This document shows, in pieces, positions 1 through 7,403 of a stretch of DNA of 18,894 nt. Source of the stretch: Desulfuromonadales bacterium (GTDB lineage Bacteria > Desulfobacterota > Desulfuromonadia > Desulfuromonadales > UBA2294); the NCBI GenBank assembly GCA_014859615.1, contig JACUTX010000031.1, forward strand, positions 1 to 18,894, in the 5' to 3' direction. Each line of letters begins with the position of its first letter. The stretch's first letter is position 1. A program made the position numbers and the translations under genes. The notes under the pieces are model-generated. The model was not told where the DNA came from, ran no database searches, and saw nothing but the letters and a program-made list of their open reading frames with translations.

Positions 1-504
1 GCGGCGCTGCTGGAGATCGGGCCGAAGAAGATCCCGTTGGAAGGGTTTTTACGCCTCGATCTGAACAAGCAGGAGGCGCGACTTCTCGCCATGAATGAGA
101 TGGGGGTGGTGCTGTTTGATCTGCTGGTGACGCTGCAGGGTGAGACCATGCAGCGGGCGATCCCGCAGCTGCAACAGATGCCGGGTCTGGCGGAAGGGGT
201 GGCGCTGAGTCTGCGTCAGATTTTTCTGCAGCCGCAACCGGACACCCACGATCAGCTCGAAGAGTTCGGCAACAGCCAGCGCCTGCGGCGTCTGTTGCCC
301 GGCACAAAGCTCGGTTTCACCTTCGATTGCGACGGAGTGCTGCGCAAGACGCGGTTGCAGGGCGAGTCCGCCGATTGGCAGGTTCTCTATTCTCACTATC
401 GCTCTTTTGGAAAGACAGCTCTGCCGATGGAGATCATTTTGAATAACTACCGGCAGAAGGTTAAACTGTCGCTCTGGATCAAAGAAGGGAGACAGGAAGA
501 GTGA
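1..504 (+). CDS. C-terminal part of a probable outer-membrane lipoprotein (DUF3261/LolB-like), 5' end outside window
   Basis: The frame is open from the first base, so the start codon and any lipoprotein signal lie upstream; 167 residues are visible. They show a pattern of short alternating beta-strands with a late LPMEIILNNY segment and a basic, amphipathic last strand (KVKLSLWIKE). This recalls the half-barrel fold of LolA/LolB and the DUF3261 proteins found next to exporters in aryl-polyene clusters. An internal TTG at 37 could be misread as a start, but the frame continues upstream of it. The stop codon overlaps the GTG start of the next gene. If the family guess is right, the protein would help move the finished lipid to the outer membrane. 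The assignment is by pattern only; no catalytic motif is expected or seen. Confidence 0.45.
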   Translation, partial: AALLEIGPKKIPLEGFLRLDLNKQEARLLAMNEMGVVLFDLLVTLQGETMQRAIPQLQQMPGLAEGVALSLRQIFLQPQPDTHDQLEEFGNSQRLRRLLPGTKLGFTFDCDGVLRKTRLQGESADWQVLYSHYRSFGKTALPMEIILNNYRQKVKLSLWIKEGRQEE

Positions 505-881
505 ACGCAATGCGTGCAGCGATTCGCCAGTCAGCTCTCGCTCCGGCTGTCATCACAGCCGAAAGTGGCGAACAGAGCTATTGTTTCGCCCCCTCTTTTC
601 TCGGTTTTTCCGGTCATTTTCCGGACTATCCGATTCTGCCGGCGATTCTTCAGGTCGTTATGGCGCAGCTTCTGGCGGAGGAGACGATAGGCGAACCGTT
701 ACAGTTTCTGCAGGTGGAGCGGGCAAAATTTACCCGTCAACTTCGTCCGGACGAGCAGATCGATGTCACTTTGAGCTGCAAAGAGCAGGCGGGGGAGTTG
801 CATTGTCCTACGAAAATATCAGTGGGGAGTGCAGCTGCCGCCAGCTTTACTCTGCTGCTGCGCAGAGGAGATGTTGAATGA
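501..881 (+). CDS. hotdog-fold 3-hydroxyacyl-ACP dehydratase-like protein (FabZ/ApeI type)
   Basis: The protein is 126 aa with a single hotdog domain. Residues 37-56 contain SGHFPDYPILPAILQ, the FabZ/ApeI signature GHFPxxPxxP, with the catalytic His at 39. FabZ enzymes have Glu, and ApeI-type enzymes an acid, fourteen residues after this His. Here that position is Val53, so the usual acid is missing. The protein may use a different acid, may need a partner subunit, or may only bind acyl-ACP. The GTG at 501 overlaps the previous stop codon and has GGGAGA about 8 bases upstream. ATG 510 in the same frame, behind AGGAAG, is an equally plausible start. The stop overlaps the ATG of the thioesterase, which points to translational coupling. 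The expected role is dehydration of 3-hydroxyacyl-ACP to enoyl-ACP in the cytoplasm. Confidence 0.8.
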   Translation: MNAMRAAIRQSALAPAVITAESGEQSYCFAPSFLGFSGHFPDYPILPAILQVVMAQLLAEETIGEPLQFLQVERAKFTRQLRPDEQIDVTLSCKEQAGELHCPTKISVGSAAAASFTLLLRRGDVE

Positions 882-1339
882 AAAAACCGTATTTTCGCGC
901 CACTGCTTCTGATCCGCAGCCTCTGCGCTGCCGGGTCGAAAGAGTCGTTCGTTTTGAAGAGGTCGATCCGTTGGCAATCGTCTGGCACGGACGTTACCCG
1001 AGTTACTTTGAAGATGGCCGGGTGCTGCTCGGCGAGCGGTACGGTCTCGGCTATCTCGATCTGTTTCAGCACGGGATTGTGGCACCGATCAAGCAGCTGC
1101 ACGTCGATTATCAGCGCCCGCTGAGATTTGGTGAACTCTTTACCATTGAGGCGATTCTGCATTGGTCCGATGCAGTGCGGCTTAACCATGAATTTATTCT
1201 GCGCAATGCCGTAGGCGAGGTCACGACCACCGGTTACACAGTACAGCTGTTGATGAATAAAGAGGAACAGGTGTTGATGCTCCCTCCCGCTTTTTATGCA
1301 GAATTTCGTCAACGCTGGCAAGCAGGGGAGTTGGTTTGA
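878..1339 (+). CDS. acyl-CoA/acyl-ACP thioesterase, hotdog 4HBT family
   Basis: The protein is 153 aa, normal for a YbgC/4-hydroxybenzoyl-CoA thioesterase-type single hotdog domain. Residues 24-46 carry VRFEEVDPLAIVWHGRY, matching the 4HBT consensus around the catalytic Asp (D30), with the conserved Val-Trp-His and a downstream Tyr-Phe-Glu on the long helix. The family hydrolyses acyl thioesters, and members occur in aryl-polyene clusters next to the dehydratase. Release or proofreading of ACP-bound chains is therefore the likely job. AGAGGAG sits 7 bases before the ATG, and the ATG overlaps the preceding TGA. Its own stop overlaps the TTG start of the KS gene, so genes 1 to 5 read as one translationally coupled unit. 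Confidence 0.85.
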   Translation: MKKPYFRATASDPQPLRCRVERVVRFEEVDPLAIVWHGRYPSYFEDGRVLLGERYGLGYLDLFQHGIVAPIKQLHVDYQRPLRFGELFTIEAILHWSDAVRLNHEFILRNAVGEVTTTGYTVQLLMNKEEQVLMLPPAFYAEFRQRWQAGELV

Positions 1340-2463
1340 AAACAGTTGTGATCACTGAAGTCGCCTGTCTGACCGCTTTGGGCTCCGGGCCAGAGCGGCT
1401 CTGGCAGGGGCTGATGAATAAAGAGAGCGGGATTGCCGCACTCAAACGTTTCAGTTGCGACAATTACAGCTCCTCTCTGGCGGCCTGCATAGAGGGGTTG
1501 ACTGCGCCGGTTGGCGGCTCCCGTCTCGATCATCTACTTGAGCAGCTCGCCGCGCAGCTCGGTGAGGTTCCGGCCGATGCGCGGCTCCTTGTCGCCTCGA
1601 CCAAGGGGGAGATCGACCGGCTTGAGACGGCTTGTCGGGCCGATCAACCGATCCCCCGATCGATGCTGTTTGAACCGATGCTGGAGAAAATCGCGCAACG
1701 GTTCGGGCTGCACGATCCTGGAATGAATATTAATGCCGCCTGTGCTTCCTCAACCATCGCCTTGGCGCGGGGCGCAGCGTTGATCGCCGCCGGTCAGGCC
1801 GAGGTTGTGCTGGTGTATGCCGCAGATATCGTGAGTGAATTTGTTTTTTCCGGTTTCTCGGCGCTGCAGGCCCTCTCTTTTGCAGCGTGCAAGCCTTTTG
1901 ATTCGACCCGGCAGGGGCTGAATCTCGGCGAAGCCGGAGTTGCCCTGCTGCTGATGAGCGCTGAGCGTGCCGGGCGACTCGGTCACCCTGTTTTGGCAAC
2001 CGTCGCCGGTTGGGGCGCTGCCAACGACGCACACCATGTGACGGCTCCGGCGCGCGACGGCAGCGGTCTGATTCTCGCTTGCCGGAAAGCGCTGCAGAAG
2101 GCGGGGATCAGCGCCGATCAGATTGCGGCGGTCAATGCGCACGGCACGGCGACGATCTACAACGATGCCATGGAGTTAACCGCATTTAACGCCCTGTTTG
2201 CCGGCAAACTCCCCCCTTTGCACGGCGTTAAGGGGAGTTTGGGGCACTCTCTCGGCGCGGCCGGAGGGGTTGAAGCGGTGGTTGCCGTCTACGCTCTGCA
2301 GCATCAGCAGATCCCCGGAACCGTCGGCTGCGAACAACCGGAAGAAGAGGGGCAGGAAGCGCTCTCTGCTCAAAGTCAGAAGATCTGCGGTGATTATCTC
2401 CTTTCGACCAATTCCGGATTTGGCGGGATCAATGCGGCCCTGATTCTGCAGGGGGTGAAGTGA
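1336..2463 (+). CDS. beta-ketoacyl-ACP synthase (KAS II/FabF-like), catalytically intact
   Basis: The protein is 375 aa with the thiolase fold of FabF-type condensing enzymes, somewhat shorter than FabF (about 410). The nucleophile Cys136 is in NINAACASST. The two catalytic His are H269 (NAHGTATIYND) and H304 (GHSLGAAGG), with Lys299 just before. KPFDSTRQGLNLGEAG (186-201) and NSGFGGINAALIL near the C-terminus are further KS signatures. The start is TTG at 1336, supported by GGGGAG 5-6 bases upstream and by overlap with the previous stop. It catalyses decarboxylative Claisen condensation of malonyl-ACP with an acyl chain. The next gene is a cysteine-less KS-like protein whose start overlaps this stop. 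The pair therefore looks like a KS/CLF heterodimer, as in type II polyketide and aryl-polyene systems. Confidence 0.95.
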   Translation: MKTVVITEVACLTALGSGPERLWQGLMNKESGIAALKRFSCDNYSSSLAACIEGLTAPVGGSRLDHLLEQLAAQLGEVPADARLLVASTKGEIDRLETACRADQPIPRSMLFEPMLEKIAQRFGLHDPGMNINAACASSTIALARGAALIAAGQAEVVLVYAADIVSEFVFSGFSALQALSFAACKPFDSTRQGLNLGEAGVALLLMSAERAGRLGHPVLATVAGWGAANDAHHVTAPARDGSGLILACRKALQKAGISADQIAAVNAHGTATIYNDAMELTAFNALFAGKLPPLHGVKGSLGHSLGAAGGVEAVVAVYALQHQQIPGTVGCEQPEEEGQEALSAQSQKICGDYLLSTNSGFGGINAALILQGVK

Positions 2464-3173
2464 TGCAAGGGTGGATCAAGGGGCTCGGTTGGGTCACGCC
2501 GGCCGGTTCAGGCATGGGGCGGCAGACTCAAGGGGTGTTGCAGCCGCTGCAGGCCGGTCTTCTGCAGATTCCCGAGCGTAAAGATGTTTTTGCTCAGATC
2601 GACCGGCGTTTCGGCCGTCTGGATGATTTCTCCCGGGTCGGTCTGGCGGCCGTCACCTTCTCTTTGCGTGATGCCGGGGCCGAGATATGGGAACAGAAGC
2701 GCTCGATCGGGATCGTCGCGGCGAGCTGTTACGGTTGTCTGCAGACCGATCTTGATTATCATCAGACCTTGATTCCGCAGCAGGGGAGACTTGCAAGCCC
2801 GAATCTGTTTGCCTATACGCTGCCGAACTGTTTTCTCGGGGAAGCGGCGTTGCGATTCGGACTGACCGGCAACAGTATGATTATCAACCGGCGCGATGCG
2901 TCACGACTTACGGCGATCAAAGTCGGACTCGAAGAGCTCGCTTTGAGTGACCAATCCGGGATTCTGGCCGGGATTGTCGATCTGGCGCCACCGCCGGAGC
3001 TTGCCAACGACGAGGATCTCCCCGGTGGACTGTTTTTCCTGCTGGAAAGAGACCAGGGGGGGGAGAGTTACGGGGCGTTGGCGCTGCGTGAAGATGAACT
3101 TTTTTTTGATGAAAAGAGGGTCGACAATCTGCAGCAACTGGTCGCGGCCTGTCTGAACAGAATCGCTGTTTAA
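2463..3173 (+). CDS. half-length ketosynthase-like protein (CLF-like, N-terminal KS domain only)
   Basis: The protein is 236 aa, corresponding only to the N-terminal half of a KS. It opens with the KS-like WIKGLGWVTPAGSG. Residues 111-123 (ASPNLFAYTLPNC) match the family of short beta-ketoacyl-synthase-like proteins found in aryl-polyene-type loci. The region that should hold the nucleophile reads IINRRDASRLTAIKVG, so there is no Cys. The half carrying both catalytic His residues is absent altogether. It cannot condense alone and probably forms a non-catalytic partner that gates chain length or docks ACP for the KS encoded just upstream. ATG 2463 is preferred (GGGGG 7 bases before); GTG 2460 overlaps the KS stop and is possible. 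It is the last gene before a 137-bp gap. Confidence 0.75.
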   Translation: MQGWIKGLGWVTPAGSGMGRQTQGVLQPLQAGLLQIPERKDVFAQIDRRFGRLDDFSRVGLAAVTFSLRDAGAEIWEQKRSIGIVAASCYGCLQTDLDYHQTLIPQQGRLASPNLFAYTLPNCFLGEAALRFGLTGNSMIINRRDASRLTAIKVGLEELALSDQSGILAGIVDLAPPPELANDEDLPGGLFFLLERDQGGESYGALALREDELFFDEKRVDNLQQLVAACLNRIAV

Positions 3174-3310
3174 GCAAGAGAAGAGAGTCACGGTTCGCCC
3201 CTTTTTCGCTCAGCCTGCGTTTGAGCGATTTGCACAGAGGGGGTGACTCGTTATCAGAGATCTGAGCGGATGCTGGCGTATCCACTAAAGAGTAGAAGGA
3301 GTCGGGCAAG
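3174..3310 (+). other. intergenic gap with a large imperfect stem-loop
   Basis: This gap separates the first five genes from the radical SAM genes. It contains nested inverted repeats: GAGTCAC (3185-3191) pairs with GTGACTC (3243-3249), CCCCT (3198-3202) pairs with AGGGG (3238-3242), and TCGCTCA (3206-3212) pairs with TGAGCGA (3222-3228) around a 9-base loop. No T-run follows, so it is not a standard intrinsic terminator. It could be an RNA processing or stability element that sets unequal expression of the two gene groups. AAGGAG at 3296-3301 is the ribosome site of the next gene. I see no convincing promoter here. Confidence 0.55.
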
Positions 3311-4573
3311 ATGAAAATGGAACTGATTTACCCCCGTTGGCCGAAACTGGATCGGCAGACTGAATTTCACCTCCCTCCGCACGGGCCGGTGGTCTTTGCC
3401 GCCGCTTTGCCCGATGAAGTGACGGTCAATTTTACCGATGAGAATCTGCAGACGATCGATTTTGACGCCGATTGCGATCTGGTGGCGATCTCAACGATGC
3501 TCTCTTCCCAGCTGCCGCGTGCCTTCGAGATTGCCCGAGAGTTTCGGGCCCGGGGCAAAAAGGTGATCTTCGGCGGCATCTCAACCATGCTGCACGCGCA
3601 GGAGGTGCAGCAGCATGCCGATTCGGTCTTCCTCGGCGAGGTCGAGGGGCGTTTGGTGCAGGTGATTGAAGATTTTAAACGGGGCGCGTTGCAGCCTGTT
3701 TACGACTATATGCAAAAACATCCGGATATCAATCTGGTCGGGACCGCCAGACGTGAAATTCTCGATCGGGAGAAGTACAACTACCGCGGGGTGCAGATGC
3801 TCGATCTGGTCCACGCCTCGCGCGGCTGTAAATTTGACTGTTACCCCTGTTGTACCGGTTTTCTCGGCGGCAAGAGTTTTCGCCCCCGCCCGATCGATAA
3901 GGTGATTGCGGAGATGGAGTCGATCCAGAACAACCGGATGTTTATCGTCGATAACTCTCTGGCGCAGGACCGGCAATGGCTGATCGATCTCTTTACGGAG
4001 ATGGCGCCGCTGAAGAAGAAATGGGTCTCGCACCCGATTCTGGATGATGATGAAGTCCTCAAACTCGCCGCCGATGCGGGGGCGTGGTACGTCTACCAGG
4101 CTGTTTTTGACACCTCTGACCATATTCGTAATCGGGTCAAACGGCTCAAGGATAACGGGATCGGGATCGAAGGGACGATCATCCTCGGCACCGATGACCA
4201 GAGCGAAGACGATATCAAACGGCTGGTCGATTTTTTAATCGAGATCGAACTCGATGTGGCCGAATTTACGATCATGACCCCCTTCCCGCACTCGCCGATC
4301 CGTCGGCAGATGGAGAAGGAAGGGCGGATTCTCTCGAACGACTGGCTCAACTACACGGCCGACAAGGTGGTTTTTCAGCCGAAACAGATGACCCCGGAAA
4401 AGTTGCAGGAGATGTACTATTACGCCTGGGATACCTTCAATGCCGAAAGCGGGCACCAGTTGAAGATGGGGAAGCTGTTCGATCAGGTTATCCGGCGTGA
4501 GATTGAAGATGGAACCTATCGCCGCTACGAGCCGCGTAAAAAGCGGCAGTTTAAAAAAGGTGTCAAAGTATGA
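3311..4573 (+). CDS. B12-binding-domain radical SAM protein 1
   Basis: The protein is 420 aa. Residues 1-130 form a Rossmann-like cobalamin-binding module (DLVAISTMLSS, KKVIFGGIS, VFLGEVEG); like many radical SAM-associated B12 domains it lacks the DxHxxG motif of base-off enzymes. The radical SAM core follows, with CKFDCYPC at 173-180 giving the CxxxCxxC [4Fe-4S] ligands; Cys181 directly follows the third ligand. Later come IVDNSLAQD, GTIILGTDDQSEDD and FTIMTPFPHSP, the glycine-rich and C-terminal strands typical of BchE-like enzymes. The ATG at 3311 has AAGGAG 9 bases upstream. Its stop overlaps the start of the second radical SAM gene. Members methylate unactivated carbons, form rings or rearrange carbon skeletons. 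In this setting an acyl chain or lipid is the likely substrate (inference). Confidence 0.9.
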   Translation: MKMELIYPRWPKLDRQTEFHLPPHGPVVFAAALPDEVTVNFTDENLQTIDFDADCDLVAISTMLSSQLPRAFEIAREFRARGKKVIFGGISTMLHAQEVQQHADSVFLGEVEGRLVQVIEDFKRGALQPVYDYMQKHPDINLVGTARREILDREKYNYRGVQMLDLVHASRGCKFDCYPCCTGFLGGKSFRPRPIDKVIAEMESIQNNRMFIVDNSLAQDRQWLIDLFTEMAPLKKKWVSHPILDDDEVLKLAADAGAWYVYQAVFDTSDHIRNRVKRLKDNGIGIEGTIILGTDDQSEDDIKRLVDFLIEIELDVAEFTIMTPFPHSPIRRQMEKEGRILSNDWLNYTADKVVFQPKQMTPEKLQEMYYYAWDTFNAESGHQLKMGKLFDQVIRREIEDGTYRRYEPRKKRQFKKGVKV

Positions 4574-5946
4574 GCAGGGTTTTCCTGCTGTCGACCAACG
4601 TCACCACAGCCCCGTATCCGGTCTACCCCCTCGGGATGGCGGTGATCGCCGGTGCACTGGTACAAAGGGGGCACCAGGTGCTGCAGTATGATTTTCTGGC
4701 GGCCGGAGAGTCGAAAGAGAAACTGATCGAGGCGGTGCGCAATTTTGACCCCGAAGTGATCGGTCTGTCGCTGCGTAATATCGATAACGTCGATTCATTT
4801 TCGATGGAGAGCGCCTGGTATCTGGCTCAGGCCAAAGAACTGGCCGAAATTATGCGCGCCAACAGCGCTGCGCCGATTATCGTCGGCGGTTCCGCCTTTA
4901 CCGTGATGCCGGAGCCGATTCTCGATTATATCGGTGTTCGCTACGGCGTTGTTGGTGAAGGTGAACGTCTGATCTGCTCCATGGTTGAAAGTCTGGTGGC
5001 CGGTCAGGAGCTGCCGCGCTTAAGTGATGGCCAGCAGAGACCGCTGCCGGGGGGGGAGATCGGCTCTCCTCTCTATGAACAGAAACTGGTCGATTTTTAT
5101 CAGGAACAAAGTGGTCAGATTAATATCCAGACCAAACGCGGCTGCCCTCATCAGTGCATCTACTGCACCTATCCGGGGATCGAGGGGAACCGGTTTCGAC
5201 CGTTGGTGGCGGCGGCAGTGGTCGATGATATTGAAAAGGCAAAACGCGATTTCGGCATCGATAATTTTTTCTTTACCGATTCGGTCTTCAACGATCCGCA
5301 AGGGGAATATCTGCAATTTGCCGAAGAACTGGCACGCCGTGAGCTCGGTATTGCCTGGACCGGTTTTTTCCGTCCGCAAGGGATGGGCCGCGAAGAGCTG
5401 CAACTTTTGAAGCGCTCCGGGCTCTACGCCGTGGAACTCGGTACCGATGCCGGGAGTGACACCACCTTGAAGGGGCTGAAAAAAGGGTTTACCTTCGACG
5501 ATGTCCTGGCAGTCAATGCCGCCTGTGTAGCTGAAGAACTCCCCGTCGCCCATTACATCATGTTCGGTGGCCCGGAAGAGACCTATGCTTCGGTTCGTGA
5601 GGGGATGGAAAATATTAAACGGATCGACACCAGTGTGGTCTTTGCCTTCTCCGGGATCAGGATACTGCCGGGTACAGAGCTGCACCGCCGGGCCATTGCC
5701 GATCGCGTGATCGCGCCGGAGACTTCTCTGCTGATGCCTGCCTACTATTATTCACCGCAGATTGAGGCAGAGCCGATGAATGCGATAATTCTCGATACAT
5801 TCAAACAGCGGCGCGAGTGGATTTTCCCGCCGTCTGAAGGGCAGAAACGACTGGAAGTGATGCGTCGTTTCGGTTTTCGTGGTCTGCTTTGGGACACGCT
5901 GATATCGTTCAAAGCGAGACGGCGTCCGGTTAAAAAAGAGGTCTGA
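4570..5946 (+). CDS. B12-binding-domain radical SAM protein 2 (lipid-cluster type)
   Basis: The protein is 458 aa. The cobalamin-binding Rossmann part covers about residues 1-150 (YPLGMAVIAGALVQRGH, PIIVGGSAFT, YGVVGEGE). The radical SAM core begins at TKRGCPHQCIYCTYP, with cluster ligands C192, C196 and C199, followed by FFFTDSVFNDP and ELGTDAGSD. YIMFGGPEET is the late glycine motif. A C-terminal basic tail (RRRPVKKEV) follows a hydrophobic stretch and may touch the membrane. It starts with an ATGA overlap to radical SAM gene 1 and overlaps gene 3 by one base. Proteins of this shape are seen beside KS genes in lipid biosynthesis loci; the reaction is unknown. It differs from its two neighbours throughout, so it is not a recent tandem duplicate. 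Confidence 0.88.
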   Translation: MSRVFLLSTNVTTAPYPVYPLGMAVIAGALVQRGHQVLQYDFLAAGESKEKLIEAVRNFDPEVIGLSLRNIDNVDSFSMESAWYLAQAKELAEIMRANSAAPIIVGGSAFTVMPEPILDYIGVRYGVVGEGERLICSMVESLVAGQELPRLSDGQQRPLPGGEIGSPLYEQKLVDFYQEQSGQINIQTKRGCPHQCIYCTYPGIEGNRFRPLVAAAVVDDIEKAKRDFGIDNFFFTDSVFNDPQGEYLQFAEELARRELGIAWTGFFRPQGMGREELQLLKRSGLYAVELGTDAGSDTTLKGLKKGFTFDDVLAVNAACVAEELPVAHYIMFGGPEETYASVREGMENIKRIDTSVVFAFSGIRILPGTELHRRAIADRVIAPETSLLMPAYYYSPQIEAEPMNAIILDTFKQRREWIFPPSEGQKRLEVMRRFGFRGLLWDTLISFKARRRPVKKEV

Positions 5947-7403
5947 TGCAAAACGATCTAAAACGGGTTCTGCTGGTTCATCCTCTCGGTTACAACGCCG
6001 GTTCTGCGAAGCAGGATATCTCGCGGATTGTCAATATCATGCCCCCTTTGGGGCTGGCGAGTATTGCGGCTTATCTGGAGCGGGAGGGGTTGACAGCCGA
6101 TATTATCGACTGCTATGCGCATCCCGATTCGGACAGCAAAATTATCGACTATCTGCAGCGGCACCGTCCGGCCTGGATCGGTTTCAGCTGTACGACCTCG
6201 TCGTTTCTCGATGCGGTTCGGATTGCGAAGCTGGCGAAATCGATCTCGGCAGAGATTCATACTGTTTACGGCGGGCCGCATGTCTCGGCGCTGAAAGAGG
6301 TGCTGCTCAGGGACTATCCTGAAGTCGATATTGCCGTGATCGGCGAGGGGGAGGAGACTCTGCATGAGCTGATGCGCGCCGGGTTTAACCATGCCGGATC
6401 GGTGCCGGGGCTGGTATGTCGCAATGCGAAAGGAGAGCCTGAGTCGAGCGGTTATCGGGTCAGCGGCCTCGATCTTGACACGCTCCCTCTCCCTGCCTAC
6501 GAAAAGCTCGAAGGGTATCCCGAGGTCTACAAACTGCCGATCTTTAATTACCCCAAAGCGCCAAGCACCAGCTGTATCTCCAGTCGTGGCTGTCCCTACG
6601 CCTGCAGCTACTGTGATCGTTCGGTCTTTCAGCGGACGTTCCGGTTCAATTCCGCCGATTATCTCTATCGGCACCTGAAGTATCTGCGCGAAAAGTTCGG
6701 AATTCGTCATATCAATTTTTACGACGATCAGTTCACTTTTCAGCGTCAGCGGGTCGAGGATTTCTGCAATCTGATGATTAACGACCCTCTCGGGATGACT
6801 TTCAACTGTGCGGTTCGGGCCGAACATATCGATTTTGATCTGCTCAAATTGATGAAGGCGGCCGGCTGCTGGATGGTCAGTCTCGGTATTGAGACCGGTG
6901 ACGAGGAGCTTTTGGCACAACATCGGCAAAATGCCAACCTCAATATGCTGGCCGATAAAATACGTCTGATCAAAAAGGCCGGAATCCGTACCAAGGGGCT
7001 GCTGATGATGGGGCTGCCGGGGGAGAGTGAAGAATCGATCCGCCGCAGCATGGATTACGTCTTCTCCCTCCCGATCGACGATTTCAATCTGGCCAAGTTC
7101 ACCCCTTTTCCAGGTTCTCCGATCTACGAAACGATTCATGCTCTCGGTGAATTTGATGAGGATTGGGAAAAAATGGATTGCATGAGTTTTCAATTTATCC
7201 CGGATGGAATGACCAAAGAGCGGCTGGAAGAACTTTTTATCCGCTTTTACAAAACCCACTTTCAGCGACCCAAGGTTCTGCTCGGCTATATTGCCATGAT
7301 CTGGAAATCTCCGGATAGCTGGAGGCGTTTTCTCGGCGACATCCTCGGTTTTATGAGTTTTATCAAAAGCAACAAGCGACTCGGCGATGGTGAGTCGCAA
7401 TGA
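5946..7403 (+). CDS. B12-binding-domain radical SAM protein 3 (BchE-like)
   Basis: The protein is 485 aa. The N-terminal B12-binding domain (about 1-150) has MPPLGLASIAAYLEREG, VYGGPHVSA and VIGEGEET, the best match of the three to the BchE/HpnP-type module. The radical SAM motif is SSRGCPYACSYCD with C216, C220 and C223. FYDDQFTF, SLGIETGDEELL and LMMGLPGESEESI are classical core motifs. A hydrophobic C-terminal segment after residue 440 (VLLGYIAMIW, FLGDILGFMSFI) suggests membrane association, as in lipid-modifying members such as hopanoid methylases. Start and stop overlap the neighbouring genes, so it is co-translated with radical SAM gene 2 and the glycosyltransferase. Methyl transfer to, or ring formation on, a lipid chain is the leading guess, unproven. 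Confidence 0.9.
   Translation: MQNDLKRVLLVHPLGYNAGSAKQDISRIVNIMPPLGLASIAAYLEREGLTADIIDCYAHPDSDSKIIDYLQRHRPAWIGFSCTTSSFLDAVRIAKLAKSISAEIHTVYGGPHVSALKEVLLRDYPEVDIAVIGEGEETLHELMRAGFNHAGSVPGLVCRNAKGEPESSGYRVSGLDLDTLPLPAYEKLEGYPEVYKLPIFNYPKAPSTSCISSRGCPYACSYCDRSVFQRTFRFNSADYLYRHLKYLREKFGIRHINFYDDQFTFQRQRVEDFCNLMINDPLGMTFNCAVRAEHIDFDLLKLMKAAGCWMVSLGIETGDEELLAQHRQNANLNMLADKIRLIKKAGIRTKGLLMMGLPGESEESIRRSMDYVFSLPIDDFNLAKFTPFPGSPIYETIHALGEFDEDWEKMDCMSFQFIPDGMTKERLEELFIRFYKTHFQRPKVLLGYIAMIWKSPDSWRRFLGDILGFMSFIKSNKRLGDGESQ

Noticed and set aside
2463..3173. Short KS-like gene as a frameshifted pseudogene of a full KS
   Set aside because: The Cys region is already replaced in frame, and no KS C-terminal motifs appear in any frame downstream before 3310.
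3581..4123. A 180-codon minus-strand frame within the first radical SAM gene
   Set aside because: Low-complexity His/Leu/Arg-rich translation with no family features, fully inside a well-supported gene.
5020..5685. A 221-codon minus-strand frame inside the second radical SAM gene
   Set aside because: Shadow of the sense gene; no motif, no ribosome site.
5958..7400. A 480-codon open frame antisense to the third radical SAM gene
   Set aside because: It mirrors the codon structure of the GC-rich sense gene, has no recognisable domains or ribosome site, and the sense protein has clear radical SAM motifs.
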